Shown piece after piece: positions 12,225-23,509 of a stretch of DNA of 64,000 nt (position 1 is the first letter of the stretch; every line of letters starts with the position of its first letter). Position numbers and translations under genes: made by a program. The notes beneath the pieces are model-generated. The model saw only the letters and a program-made list of their open reading frames with translations, did not search any database and had not been told where the DNA came from. Source of the stretch: Limnanthes douglasii subsp. nivea (Eukaryota; Streptophyta; Magnoliopsida; Brassicales; Limnanthaceae); contig JAUPFV010000002.1 in the NCBI GenBank assembly GCA_036936605.1, positions 124,170,376-124,234,375 of the forward strand, written 5' to 3'.

Positions 12225-13189
12225 ACAAGCAAAGAAAAGCTCAGAGGTAGAGCAAGAGCACTAAAACAGAGTATTGAAGACTATAGGGAGTTCTTGGAGC
12301 CATCATTACTCATTTCTATTATATTCTAAACTTTAAGTTGTTGGTTTGTATGGAAAAGGCATTTGCCAGAGAACCTTATTTTTTCTAATTTTTTACATAA
12401 CCATTTTCATTGTTTTCTAATATAATACGGACAAAAATGTCCATAAATATCTTGTCAAGTATGTAATTGATAGTTTCATGATGTACCTCAATTTAGATTT
12501 GGACAAAAATATCTTCAAATGTATAAATAGGCTCAATTAGATTGAAATCCACTTTTTTTTCTCTTCCCTCTTAAATTTCATAATCCTATTTTTGAAGAGA
12601 GAGACAAAACCTAATACTACAGACCCGTAAACCCACGTCTGAAATAGAACTCTTATTTACCTGACTTGAAACCATCGACGACCATTTGTTAGTCCAGTCA
12701 CCACCGATTACGGTAACTGACGCCAATTTCGACGTCGGAAAAGTGTTTTTTTTTGGAGGTCGAGTGACTAAATGTTCAGAGAAGCAGAGGTAAAGTGGTT
12801 ACGTTGTTGGAGGTTTTTCCCTAACATCGACAGTGAACTAGAGGTAATTTTTTAAAACTAAATAACGATATCGATGTTATTGTTCATGATAGACGGTGTA
12901 TGGGTTTAAACCGACGTCCATAGAGAAGCACAGTTTGTATGTTGATTTGTTTTTTCCGATTTCATCTAGTACAATTCATGGGTTGGCTATGAACTTAATT
13001 TCTGAGCTTGTTTTTATATATCTGGGTGTTGATGGTTGTACTTGTTTCATCGATATTAGTTTTTGTTTCCTAATATTGGTTCAATGTCGATGTTTTGTAA
13101 GTCTGGTTAGGGAATTCTTGAGTGGGTATTGAAACCATAGGTAAAGGTTGGTTCTCGGTTGTTAGTTTTATTTGGATGGTGATACTTGT

Positions 13190-14110
13190 TTCGTGGCTGT
13201 TAGTTTCAATTATGTAGGTAGATGATGCTAGATTAGTTTTACAGTTATAGGTAGAGGATGCTAGATTAGTTTTAAATCTTTAGGTAGAGGATGCTAGATT
13301 AGTTTTAAAACATTGCTAGATAAGACCATAAATGGTAATGCTAGATTGGTTTTGTCATGCTAGATTGTGAGTAAATGATGGATAGTTGTAAAATATTGCT
13401 AGATTAGACCATAGATGATAATGCTAGATTGGTTTTGCCATTCTAGATTGTGAGTAAATGGTAGATTAGTTTTAAAACATTGTTAGATTAGACCAACATT
13501 GCTAGATATGACCATGTAATACATTGCTAGATTAGGTGTGTTAATGATAATGAGATTTTTTATGTAGCACATTGTGCTTTGTGGTTGTCTTCAGATATAG
13601 GTATATGATATTTCGATTTATGACCATGATTGCTAGATATAACCATGCTTGTAAGTTTTGCATAACATTACTAGATATAACCATGGTTGCTAGAGATGAC
13701 AATGATTGCTAGATATGACATGTTTGTAACTGTTGCATAACATTTCTAGATATGACTGTGATTGCTAGATAGGACCATGCTAGATATGATATTGCGATTT
13801 ATGTATCAATAGAACCATGCTAGATACTTGATCCACATGTATATTGTTATTGTGATTAGAGTATGACATGGCGATAATAGTGTCATTGCTAGTTTGCTAG
13901 ATATGAACATGATTGCTAGATATGAAAATGATTGCTAGATCTGACCATGATTGTAATTGTTGCATAACATTGCTAGATATGACCATGGTTTCTAGCAATG
14001 TTATGATAACACTTTGCTAGATTGGGGTATGACATTACGATTATAATATCGTTGCTAGTTTGCTAGATTATAGTCTGTTGCATAACATTGTTAGATATGA
14101 TCATGATTGA
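13190..14110 (+). repeat. Left array of tgctagat minisatellite motif
   Basis: More than twenty irregularly spaced copies of tgctagat are present, in two flavours: gctagattggttttg/gctagattagttttaa at the outer end and ttgctagatatgaccatg toward the centre. Spacing varies from about 15 to 60 bases. No coding frame survives across it. Confidence 0.85.
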
Positions 14111-15129
14111 TAATGCGATTTTCTATGTAACACATTGCTAGATTTCCTATATAACACATTGTTAGATTGAGTGTATTAACGATAATTTGATTTTCTATGT
14201 AAAATATTGCTGCTCTGTGGCTGGAAATACAACTTACTGACTCAAACTTGTACAATGCAAGACATAAAAATAAATGAATTCCATTTAGATGAGAAGTAAC
14301 AACCAACCAATTGCGGTGTGACCGTTGTTTAAAAGCAGACATAACAGGAAGACCGGTTACGCTCCCTTTTGAATCTGCGTTTGTTGTGTAATATAAAACA
14401 TGCGATTTTTGTATTATGTTGAAACCACTTGTATTGTACTTTTCTAGATAATTTCTACTTATCATGCAATTCACGTGTTATGTTTTACCCCTTATATTGT
14501 ACTTTTCTAGATAAGTTTTTCTAATCATACGATTCGTTACTTAATGTATGTTATGTTTAAACCACTTGTACTTTACTTTGGTAGATAAGTTATTCTTATT
14601 ATGCGATTCACGTGTATTACAATATATGATACTACTTGTTAAGTTTTGAGTCATTGCGATTGCATTTTACTTCAACATCATTGCAATTGAACTTCATAAA
14701 TATGTTATCGTGATTGTAGTATGGTAAGATATCGTACGGTTGCATAAAAAAGTTTGAACCAATTTAGCATGGTTAATAATACCAAACAACTATGTGGACA
14801 TACAAAAATCCTATACTATATTTACACAGAAAACGTAATAGTCGTAAACTCGTAAAACACATGTTCATTGTGTCCAAACCTACACTAATCTCGCATTTTT
14901 GTGGCCTCATTTATCTTGCTTGGAAATATAAAAAATAGCATCATTTGCAGCGACAATCGCATCCTCAACCTGTCATACTGAAAACTAAATACCATATTAT
15001 ATATAGTCAACCACTACCAAACCATCTATAATAATTGAATTAAATACACAACATAAAAATTTTATAACGTAACAATCAACATAAAAACATGAAACACACA
15101 ACCACATTGCATCGTACAAGTTTGAATCA

Positions 15130-16150
15130 GTAAAGTTTTAACATATCTAGCAACGTTATGCAACATTATGATATCCAGTAGTATTATGCAACAGACTACA
15201 ATCTAGCAATGTCATACCCCAATCTAGCAAAGTGTTAGTAATGTTATGCAACATACTACAATCTAACAAACTAGCAATGACATTACAATCACAATGTTAT
15301 ACCCCAATCTAGCAAAATATTATTATAACATTGCTAGCAACCATGGTCATATCTAGCAATGTTATGCAACATACTGAAATCTAGCAAACTAGTAATGAAT
15401 TACAATCCAAATGTGATATCTAGCATGGTTTTATCTAGCAATCATGGTCATATCTAGAAATGTTATGCAACAATTACAAACATGGTCATATCTAGCCATC
15501 ATTGTCATCTCTAGCAATCATGGTCATATCTAGCAATGTTATGCAAAAGTTACAAGCATGGTCATATCCAACAATCATGGTCATAAATCATAATGTCATA
15601 TATTTATTCATATTGGCAACCACAAATCACCAATGTGTTACATAAAATATATCATTATCATTAACACGCCTAATCTGACAATGTGTTACATGGTCATATC
15701 TAGCAATCATGGTCAAATCTAGCAATTTTATGCAACAATTACAATCATGGTCATATCTAGCAATCATATCTTAATGTGTAGTGTAAGCATGGTCATATCT
15801 AGCAATCATGGTCATATCTAGCAATCATGGTCCTATCTAGCAATCATGGTTATATCTAGCGATCATGTTTTAAGGTGTAGTGTAATCATGGTCATATCTA
15901 ACAATCATATTTTAAGATGTAGTGTAAGCATGGCCATATCTAGCAATCATATTTTAAGGTGTAGTGTAATCATGATCATATATACCAGTCATGGTCATAT
16001 CTAGCAATCATGTTTTAAGGTGTAGTGTAATCATGGTCATATCTACCAATCATGGTTATATCTACTAATCATGGTAATATATAGCAAGGTTATGCAACAA
16101 TTACGAATATGGTCACATCTAGCAATCATAGTCATATAATTAACACAAAA
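15130..16150 (-). repeat. Right array, same motif in inverted orientation
   Basis: Dense copies of catggtcatatctagcaat alternate with a second unit, ttttaaggtgtagtgtaatc (about 15,850-16,030, several copies). The main motif is the exact reverse complement of the left array's inner motif, so the two arrays are arms of one large inverted repeat around a central spacer of about 14,600-15,120. Confidence 0.85.
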
Positions 16151-17099
16151 ATCGCAATGTCATACAGGTAACACATAAATCGCAATGTCGTTTAACTATT
16201 CAAAACAATGTATCCTCTTCATCTGCAATCTTGCATCATGTTTCTGCATCTCTAAAAATTGTAATGAGGCTACTGGAAAATATAGAAGATGAGGAAAATA
16301 TCATAAACTCAATTGTGGACAAACTTAAACTTATTTTTAAATTATAAATCAACTTAATATACATGAATTCGTGATGTTACCAATTCGGTTCAGGAAGAGA
16401 AAAAAAATGGAGAAATGGATAGTTGCTTTGGCATAATTACTGAGAAGCTTACCTTCGAAGTTACCTTCCTCATTGAAAATTGACAATGAAACAAGCTATG
16501 AACAGCATACCTTTGTCGATCGGAAAGCAGGATGTTAGAACCAGAAAGAATGATGAAGAAACAGTAGTCCCGGAGTTCTGAAAAACGTTATGAACTTACA
16601 TCCGTATTCCAATAAAGGTCTGACAAAGGTTATGGGCGGTGGTTGTTACACTAATGGTTACCCGATTGATCACCGGAAGAGTGGGTTTTTCCAAAAATTA
16701 GGCTCTCTTTAGAAAATGAGAGAGAGAGAGAGAGGCGGTTGGTTAAAAATTTAAATTTGAAAATATCTCATTGGGTGAAAATGTCAGCGTTTTCTTAAAA
16801 AATGCTTTATATAGTTGGTTGAGGGTAGTTAAGGTATTAAAAAACAATGGATGTTGAATAAGGGTTATTTTAATGAGATGAGTATTAAGTAAGCATAAAC
16901 TCATTTTTGGGTATTATATGACAATATGTTTGGTGAGTAGGTACTTAAGGTGTCATTTCCCTATAATCTATAATAAATAAGGAATAATATATATTTTTTG
17001 TTGTTAACTTATTATATATGATAAAGTATTTATGGATTTTGATATATTATTTATATTTTTGATGAATTCTTTTATAGATTCACGTTATAGGTAAAGACG

Positions 17100-17948
17100 G
17101 AAGTAGGTGGTGGATCTTCCTTTCATCAAAACCGCGATCTACATTTTAGATCATATGAATGAAATATCATAATATAGTTTCTTTTACATATGAAATATAG
17201 TTAGAAATTTCAATTATATTAAGCTCATATAAATTATTCGTTCTATGGTGGGGTACTATACTTATTGAATTGATTTAATTAATTTACATCTAAGTTAGCC
17301 ATTTTGTAGTCGAGACTATAATTAGTGAACTGATTTACTCAATTTAGTCTCTGAATTATTGGTTCAGGTGTTCAGATTTGGACACAATTATTTAGAATGT
17401 CCAAATTCAATAAGGTTACCACATTTATACATTCATAACGTCTTTTCATTTAGAGGCTCAATTCATATTTAATTATAAAGGATATAATTAATCTGGTTAC
17501 TTAGTGACTCGACTACATTATACAATGACCAAATATATATTTAGCATACCGATCCATAATTTTTCGAACAATTTATCACTTGGATCGTTATATGCTACTC
17601 AAGAATATATTTAATATTAATGGGTAACCTGAATCCATTGTCCATAGGTGAAGGGTATTACCTCGTATATGATCAATGAACGATAAATGACTAAAGACCT
17701 CTTTGTCGTAATGTGAATAATAAGATGCAATAATAATTACAATATTGCCATTAATCAATTACTTGGGCCAATTATGGTGTGTAGTTTAAAATTAATATGA
17801 AATGTAATTGTACATATCAACTCTTAAATAACCCTACTTTGGAGATCTAATAAAGTAACATATGTCAATAAATTTAACAAAACCATAAATTGCAATAAAC
17901 CTTTATGTATATAATATGAAAAATATTAATCACATTATATTACAAAAA
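17100..17948 (-). repeat. Candidate 3' LTR of outer copia
   Basis: Directly downstream of the RNase H end is a polypurine-tract-like gattcagtgggag (minus strand, 17,961-17,949), the usual copia 3' boundary. Non-coding AT-rich sequence follows to about 17.1 kb. Because no second copy lies in the window, the outer limit is a guess. Confidence 0.45.
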
Positions 17949-17949
17949 C

Positions 17950-19162
17950 TCCCACTGAATCTAGAAATCCGTCAAATCAACTACATTCATCATAACAGTC
18001 TATTTTTGGAAATATTTAGGCAGTACCTTTGTAAGAGTGTCTACTATTATGGACTTTGTACTGATGTGATCCATATTTATCTAACCCCTTTAAACTCTCT
18101 CTTTAACATATAAGAACTTTATGTCTATGTGTTTGGACTTAGACGACCTCATGTTACTGTTAGAGTGCTACATTGTGGAATTATTTTTTCAATACAACTT
18201 TAAGGGAGCTTTCATCCCTTGTATAACGTGCAAAGTAATGATAAATTTTCACAGCCACAATAACTGCTTTGATGCCTAGAAGCACGTAAACAATTATGCT
18301 ACCATAATGGACGATGCAATAAGTGTTTACTTTACACTTTTTCAGGATATTGCACCCTAGCTAATAAGAATATGTTACCTAAAGTGTTTACTTTACACTT
18401 TTCCAGGATATTACACCCTAGCTAATAAGAATATGTTACCTAAAGTGTTTTTTAACGTGTCCATACATCCACCAAAATCTGAGTCAGAATACCCAATGAT
18501 CTCCAACCTTTTTTACTTCCTATATGTCGATATATGACATTTTGTTCCTTGCAAATATCAGTACAAACTTTAAGGGTCTGTAGTTTGCCAATTCATAAAG
18601 TTATAACACACTTTCTATATATGCCTTTTGTGATAATCTAAGAATAAAACAAGACCGATCCCAATGTATTTGGAATCCTAACACAAAACTTGTATCATAA
18701 AGATGTTTCACATAGAATTTTCCAGATATAATTTTTTTTGTTATGTCTAAAAATTTCTTATTGTTTGAGACAAGCAGTATGTCATCGATATATAATACAA
18801 GATATATAAAATTACTCTGAATAAACTTGTGATACACACAATCCTAAACTGAGTTGACCTAAAAGCCAAAAGAGACTATAACCTCAAGGAATTTATGGTA
18901 CTAGTGACGAGAAACTTGTTTAAACCTATAAATGGTTTTCTTAAGGTTGCATACGAGATTATTTGACTTACATATTTTAAAGTGTTTTAGTTATACTATA
19001 TAGATTGTTTTCTTAATATCACCATTGAGACACACAATTTTTACAAAACAATTTGATATCAAAGTCTACAACTTATAACATGTTTGTTCTGAAGGAATCC
19101 TTTATCGATACTAGAGATAATGTTTTTTTAAATCAATTCATTCACGCTGGGTATAACCTTTG
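17950..19162 (-). pseudogene. Outer copia: reverse transcriptase and RNase H remnants
   Basis: The clearest open piece (18601-18837) reads VLYIDDILLVSNN, the copia catalytic YxDD box, then FVLGFQIHWDRS and LSQKAYIE, all reverse transcriptase landmarks. Upstream, frame-shifted pieces with CVSMVILRKQ and ATLRKPFIGLN match the region before the active site. Downstream, GYSDSDFGGCMD and, near 18,030, DTLTKVLPKYF are RNase H landmarks. Many stops and one 61-bp internal duplication make it non-functional. Confidence 0.82.
18321..18450. repeat. 61-bp tandem duplication inside copia RNase H region
   Basis: Units starting with aagtgttta at 18,321 and 18,382 are almost identical over 61 bp, with a third partial start at 18,443. 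As 61 is not a multiple of three, the duplication also shifts the frame of the decayed copia polyprotein. Confidence 0.9.
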
Positions 19163-19167
19163 GTTAC

Positions 19168-19465
19168 CGTCAAAAGGTTTTTCTTTCTGAAAAAGTGTGT
19201 CTTATTTATCGTTCTTGTTCACCTTTTATAATAGTTCACGACAGTTACAACAAGTAATATTATAATATTTATTTTCCTAAAGTTATCTTAGACTATTGAC
19301 TATAATTGATTACCGTAAATATTATTCTATAATGTATATTAACTAAATCTTTAGCTAAAATAAATTAGAAATTAATCTAATTGATTTCCTTTAGCAACAA
19401 TATATATTAACTACATATGTGACTAAAATAAATTAGATATTAATCTAATATATTTCCTTCTCACA
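19168..19465 (-). repeat. 3' LTR of inner copia
   Basis: Aligns with the split copy at 22,789-22,944 plus 26,493-26,563. It is about 70 bp longer because a segment ending in attagatattaatctaat is present twice here and once in the other LTR. Its terminal CG (19,168) replaces the expected TG. Confidence 0.88.
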
Positions 19466-19472
19466 TCCTCTC

Positions 19473-22400
19473 TCAAATTGATACTGGTAAATCAACCAGT
19501 AACAATTTGCCAATAAGAAATTGATGTCGCTGACGAGTCGTAGCTTTGGTGAAAATATTAGCTACTTGAAGATCAGAAGAGATGTGAGGAAGAGATATCA
19601 CCCATTTTTCCAAAGTATTTCGAATCAGATGACAATCAACTTCAATATATTTGGTGCGTTCATGAAAAACAAGATTTTTGGCAATCTGAATGGCACTAGT
19701 GTTATCATCATGAAGAGGGGTATAAGTTGTTTGAGGAAAGAAAATCTCCTCAAGAAGACCGTGTAGCCATACAATTTCAGAACAAGCAGTAGACATGGCA
19801 CGATACTCGGCTTCGGTAGGGGATTTAGAAACACGATCTTGTTTTTTTACACCTCCAAGAAATTATAGCATCGTCTAAAAACATACACCAACACATAGTA
19901 GATCGGCGTGTATCTGAATATCCAGCCCAATCAGCATCACTATAGGAAACAAGTTGAAGAGATGATCCAGTAGGAAAGAACAAACTACGAGTAGGCGAGC
20001 CTTGAAGATAACAAAAGATGCATCAAACTGCGACAAGGTATAAATATCGAGGAGAGAATATAAACTGGTTGACTTGACGAACAATATAGGATATACCAGG
20101 ACGCGTAGTTGTCAAGTAGATAATACTCTCAACCAAGAACCGATAAAGAGTAGGATCATCTAAAAGGTTCCGTTCATTTTTCTTAAATTTTACTTTTACT
20201 TCCACATGAGTATCAACAGAAGAAGCATCCTCCAAAGCAGCCAAAGTGATAAGATTTTGAATATACTTTTGTTGGTTAAAAAAATTACCATTAGCCCGAG
20301 GATGAACTTATAATCCTAATAAGTATGTAAGTTGGCCAAGATCTTTCAGATAGAAAGTTGTACGTAACTGTTTTTGAAGCTTAGTAATCAAACTACAATC
20401 AGGTACCTGTGATGATAATATCATCCACATAAACCAAGAGAAGGGCTATACCCCATGTAGACGTGTGGAAAAATTAAGAAGAATCATACTAACTTTGGGT
20501 AAAACTAAAAGAAAGAAGTGTACGGTGCGAAACTTCGCAAACCAAGCTCGAGGCGCTTGTTTTATTACATACAAAGAATGCCTTAACTTACAGATATAAT
20601 GAGGCAAAGAAGTACTCATACCAGATGGAATCTTCATGTAAATCTCTTTTTAAAGATCACCATGAAGAAAAATATTCTTAACATCCAATTGATGCGACGG
20701 CCACGATTGTGAATCAGCAATAACCAATATGCTTCGAACTGTGGTCATTTTGGCAACAGTAGAAAATGTCTCCTCATAATCAATCCAATATTCTTGTTTA
20801 TTAACCAGAGCTACAAGACGAGCTTTATACCGCTCCAAAGAGCCATCATAACGTAGTATTACAGATAAAAATCACTTACTCCCAATTTGTTTAACTATAG
20901 GAGGACAATGAAATATATCCCATGTATGATTCTCCTCAAGTGCTTGAAGTTTTACTTGCATTGCGTTTTGCCAATATTCATGTTCCATGGCTTGTTTGTA
21001 GCTAGTGGGAATTGAAATACTAGATAAAGTAGTTACAAGAGATACAGGTGAATAAAAACCATACCTATCAGGGGGTCGAGAAGAACGAGTAGATCGACGA
21101 AGAGTTGTGGAATCAAGGGCAAGATCAGGTGTCGAGACAATATTAGAAGGGATCACAGAAGAAGTGGGACTAGACTCATCTGGATTACATCGTCGATACA
21201 CAAAACCAGGTTTAAATATTTCTATAGATTTTAAAATATAAAAAAAACTAGGTATGAGAGATAGAAATGCATGAGGTGGATCAATATGAGATGGAAAAAA
21301 ATATTGATTTTCAGAACAAATCACATTCCTAGACACTCGAAGACGACGACCATGAGGATCATAACAAACATAACTCGTATGAGGAATAACATAACAATGA
21401 AAAGCATATTTTCCAGATTGAGCAGTAAGTTTATGACGTTCGTAAGTAGGGAGATGTACAAAACAAACATATCCAAAAGTACGAAGATCGTAATATGAAA
21501 GAGAATGACCAAATAACTTAAAAAATGAGAAACGTGATTTAATGTATGAGAAGGTAAACGATTAATCAAAAAAGTTGTAGAAGTGCTTCACACAAAAAAC
21601 GAGGAGGAACAGATGATTCAAGTAAAATAGTTCTTACCACATCGAGAAGGTGACGATTTTTCCTTTCAGCAACACCGTTTTGTTGTGGTGTCGAAGGACA
21701 AGAACGCTGATAGAGAATCTTTTTATTTTAAAGAAAGTTTTGAAACTCATGTGACATGTATTCATCTAGAATCAGATTGTATAAATTTTATATTGGCAGA
21801 AAATTGAGTTTCAATATGTGAAAAAAACGTTTAAAAACTGGAAAAACTTTAGTTTTAGCCCGAAGGAAGTAAACCCAAGTAAAACGACTAAAATTATAAA
21901 TAAATCTAACAAAATATTTTTAGTGTGCATGAGAAACAATAGATGAAATCCTCAAAATATCACTATGAATAACATCAAAGCATTATGAAGCACGAGATGC
22001 ATCATGAGGAAAAGGTAAAACTTTATTTTTACCAAGTTTGCATGATGTACAATCAAAAGAAAGATCATAAGAATAACTTGTTTTATTTCCTAATAATCCA
22101 GAATGAACCAAAGTACGAAGTACATCAGAATATGGATGACCTAGACGTGTATGCCATATTTGGTTTCGAGAACGAACAACATTACAAACAATCGTAAAAG
22201 GAAAACTAGGAATATCATTGGAAGGAGACTTATATAATGGAAATAGTCGTCATACTTTAGGACCATTCGCAATCATCTTTCCTGACACTTGATCCTGCAC
22301 AACACAACCAGAACGAGAGAAAAGGACATGACAATTATTATCTACCAATTGGCCAATAGAATTAAGATTTGTTGAGATGTGAGGAGACACACAAACATTA

Positions 22401-22560
22401 GTGAATGTTGAAGAAAGATCATAAACACCACTAATAGGCATAGGATTACCATCAGCAATGTTAATTTTCAGATCTCCATCATAATTTCTAACATTAAACA
22501 AAGAAACAAGGGTATTGGTCATATGGTTCGAGGCTCCAGAATCAAAATACAATGGTATAA
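19473..22560 (-). pseudogene. Inner copia pol: protease, integrase, RT, RNase H (broken)
   Basis: Domain order on the minus strand: protease-like FDSGASNHMT with GAG-pre-integrase (22250-22552); integrase with WHTRLGHP (about 22,150) and TPQQNGVAERKNRH (about 21,680); reverse transcriptase with [18 protein letters not shown] and [12 protein letters not shown] (20650-20838), KLRHSLYVIKQAPRAWF (about 20,560) and an intact VYVDDIIIT box (about 20,410-20,440). RNase H has ADWAGYSDTRRS (about 19,930), and DNTSAIQIAKN with HERTKYIEVDCH (19473-19796), ending at a stop just before the PPT. Stops and shifts separate the pieces. Only about 220 bp separate the PBS from the protease, so gag has been deleted. 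Confidence 0.88.
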
Positions 22561-22774
22561 AGTAATTTTATGGATTACATAGGAGTCTAAAAGTAGAAAA
22601 AGCATAAATTATCGATTGTTGAACCATTCCAAAAGAAAAAAAATCTCACTACCTAAATGTTCGACAAAAATTCTGAAACTAAAAGCCTCAAATACTCCCA
22701 AAATTTAGAAAATCTCACCACCCAAAATACTCAAAAAACTTACCACCTAAAAACTCTACGAGAAAAAATCAATT

Positions 22775-22788
22775 CCGCTCTGATACCA
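22775..22788 (-). other. Primer-binding site of inner copia
   Basis: Minus-strand tggtatcagagcgg directly follows the 5' LTR end. This is the standard match to the 3' end of plant initiator methionine tRNA used by copia elements for first-strand synthesis, and it fixes both the orientation and the LTR boundary. Confidence 0.92.
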
Positions 22789-22944
22789 TGTCAAAAGTAT
22801 TTTCTGAAAAAGTGTCTTATTTATCGTTATCGTTCACCTTTTATAATAGTTCACGACAGTTACAACAATTAATATTACAATTTTCCTAAAGTTAGGTTAG
22901 ACTATTGACTATAATTGATTACGTAGATATTATTTTACAATGTA
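22789..22944 (-). repeat. 5' LTR of inner copia, part 1 (split)
   Basis: The 3' portion of the 5' LTR, ending in CTTTTGACA beside the PBS. It matches 19,168-19,330 closely. Similarity stops exactly at the 9-10-bp duplication of the MULE-like insertion and resumes at 26,493. Confidence 0.9.
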
Positions 22945-23500
22945 GGCTTTGAAGAGTATATCGTCCCTGGACTATTACATTTGGTGACAAATAGTCACCT
23001 GACTTTCAAAAGTCCGTTTGTAGTCCCTGGACCATCAGCTTTGGATAAAGTTAGTCCACCAGATCCTCTGATCCATGCAAACTTGCCACCTGTCACCATA
23101 ATCACCAGAAGTTTGTATCACCACTAGTCCCTTAACTTTAAGTACAATTTTTCCTTTAGACTAAAAACCTTGATGGCATCGGTGTTGCTGAGGTGGCAAT
23201 TTTTGTTGACGTAGCACTAATTAAATAAGGGTTAGAGTAAAACAAGACCTTCTTTTGTTATTACGAAACCTCCAAAACTAAAAACAATTCTTCAAATGAA
23301 ACCTATTTAAATAATGGGATCTCTTTATAACAAAAATGGATCTTGGTTTTCTGCCCATTAAATAATTCAACCCTCTTGCTTAATTTAATAAATATTATTC
23401 AAAACCTTACAAATTTATACATACTTCTTTTTCAGAATTCTTCTTCTTCTTCTTCAGAATCCTTCCTCTTCTCTCATTTTTTTTATTTTCCTTTTATTTT
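22945..23500 (+). repeat. Left TIR of MULE-like element
   Basis: Contains landmarks shared in inverted form with 26,105-26,492: tttggtgacaaatagtc, ccaccagatcctctgatcc, actagtcccttaacttta and, at the inner end, cagaatccttcctcttctc. Divergence is modest near the tip and greater toward the centre. Confidence 0.88.
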
Positions 23501-23509
23501 ATTTTTTGG

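Larger units (their letters stand above)
6464..12310 (-). mobile_element. Degenerate L1-type LINE (LINE-1) with RNase H domain
   Basis: A nearly full-length plant non-LTR retrotransposon reads right to left. Order on the minus strand: short 5' UTR, ORF1 (DUF4283-like plus zinc knuckle), ORF2 (endonuclease, reverse transcriptase, zf-RVT-like region, RNase H), short 3' UTR and an A-rich tail (6464-6480). Many stops and frameshifts make it inactive. The 5' limit is set only by where coding similarity and leader-like sequence fade; no TSD pair was found. It lies immediately upstream of, and on the same strand as, the methyltransferase gene. Confidence 0.88.
12345..16970. mobile_element. Foldback-like element with inverted motif arrays, no transposase seen
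   Basis: The left half carries many copies of ttgctagatatgaccatg, and the right half carries the reverse complement catggtcatatctagcaa, so the element could fold back for more than 1 kb. A longer shared block including attgttgcataacat lies at about 13,950-13,990 and, inverted, at about 15,440-15,485. Outside the arrays, weaker inverted similarity continues outward: a pyrimidine-rich block near 12,560 against the GA tract near 16,720, and tataatac...aaaaatg near 12,420 against 16,900. The right end (…ggtgtcatttccc) reads gggaaatgacacc from outside, a MULE-like terminus. No ORF with a transposase motif exists. The outer ends are approximate. Confidence 0.65.

Noticed and set aside
15400..16150. 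CRISPR-like array of short repeats
   Set aside because: Spacing is irregular, spacers are themselves repeats, and the same motif occurs inverted 2 kb away in a plant context. It is a minisatellite arm of a foldback-like element.
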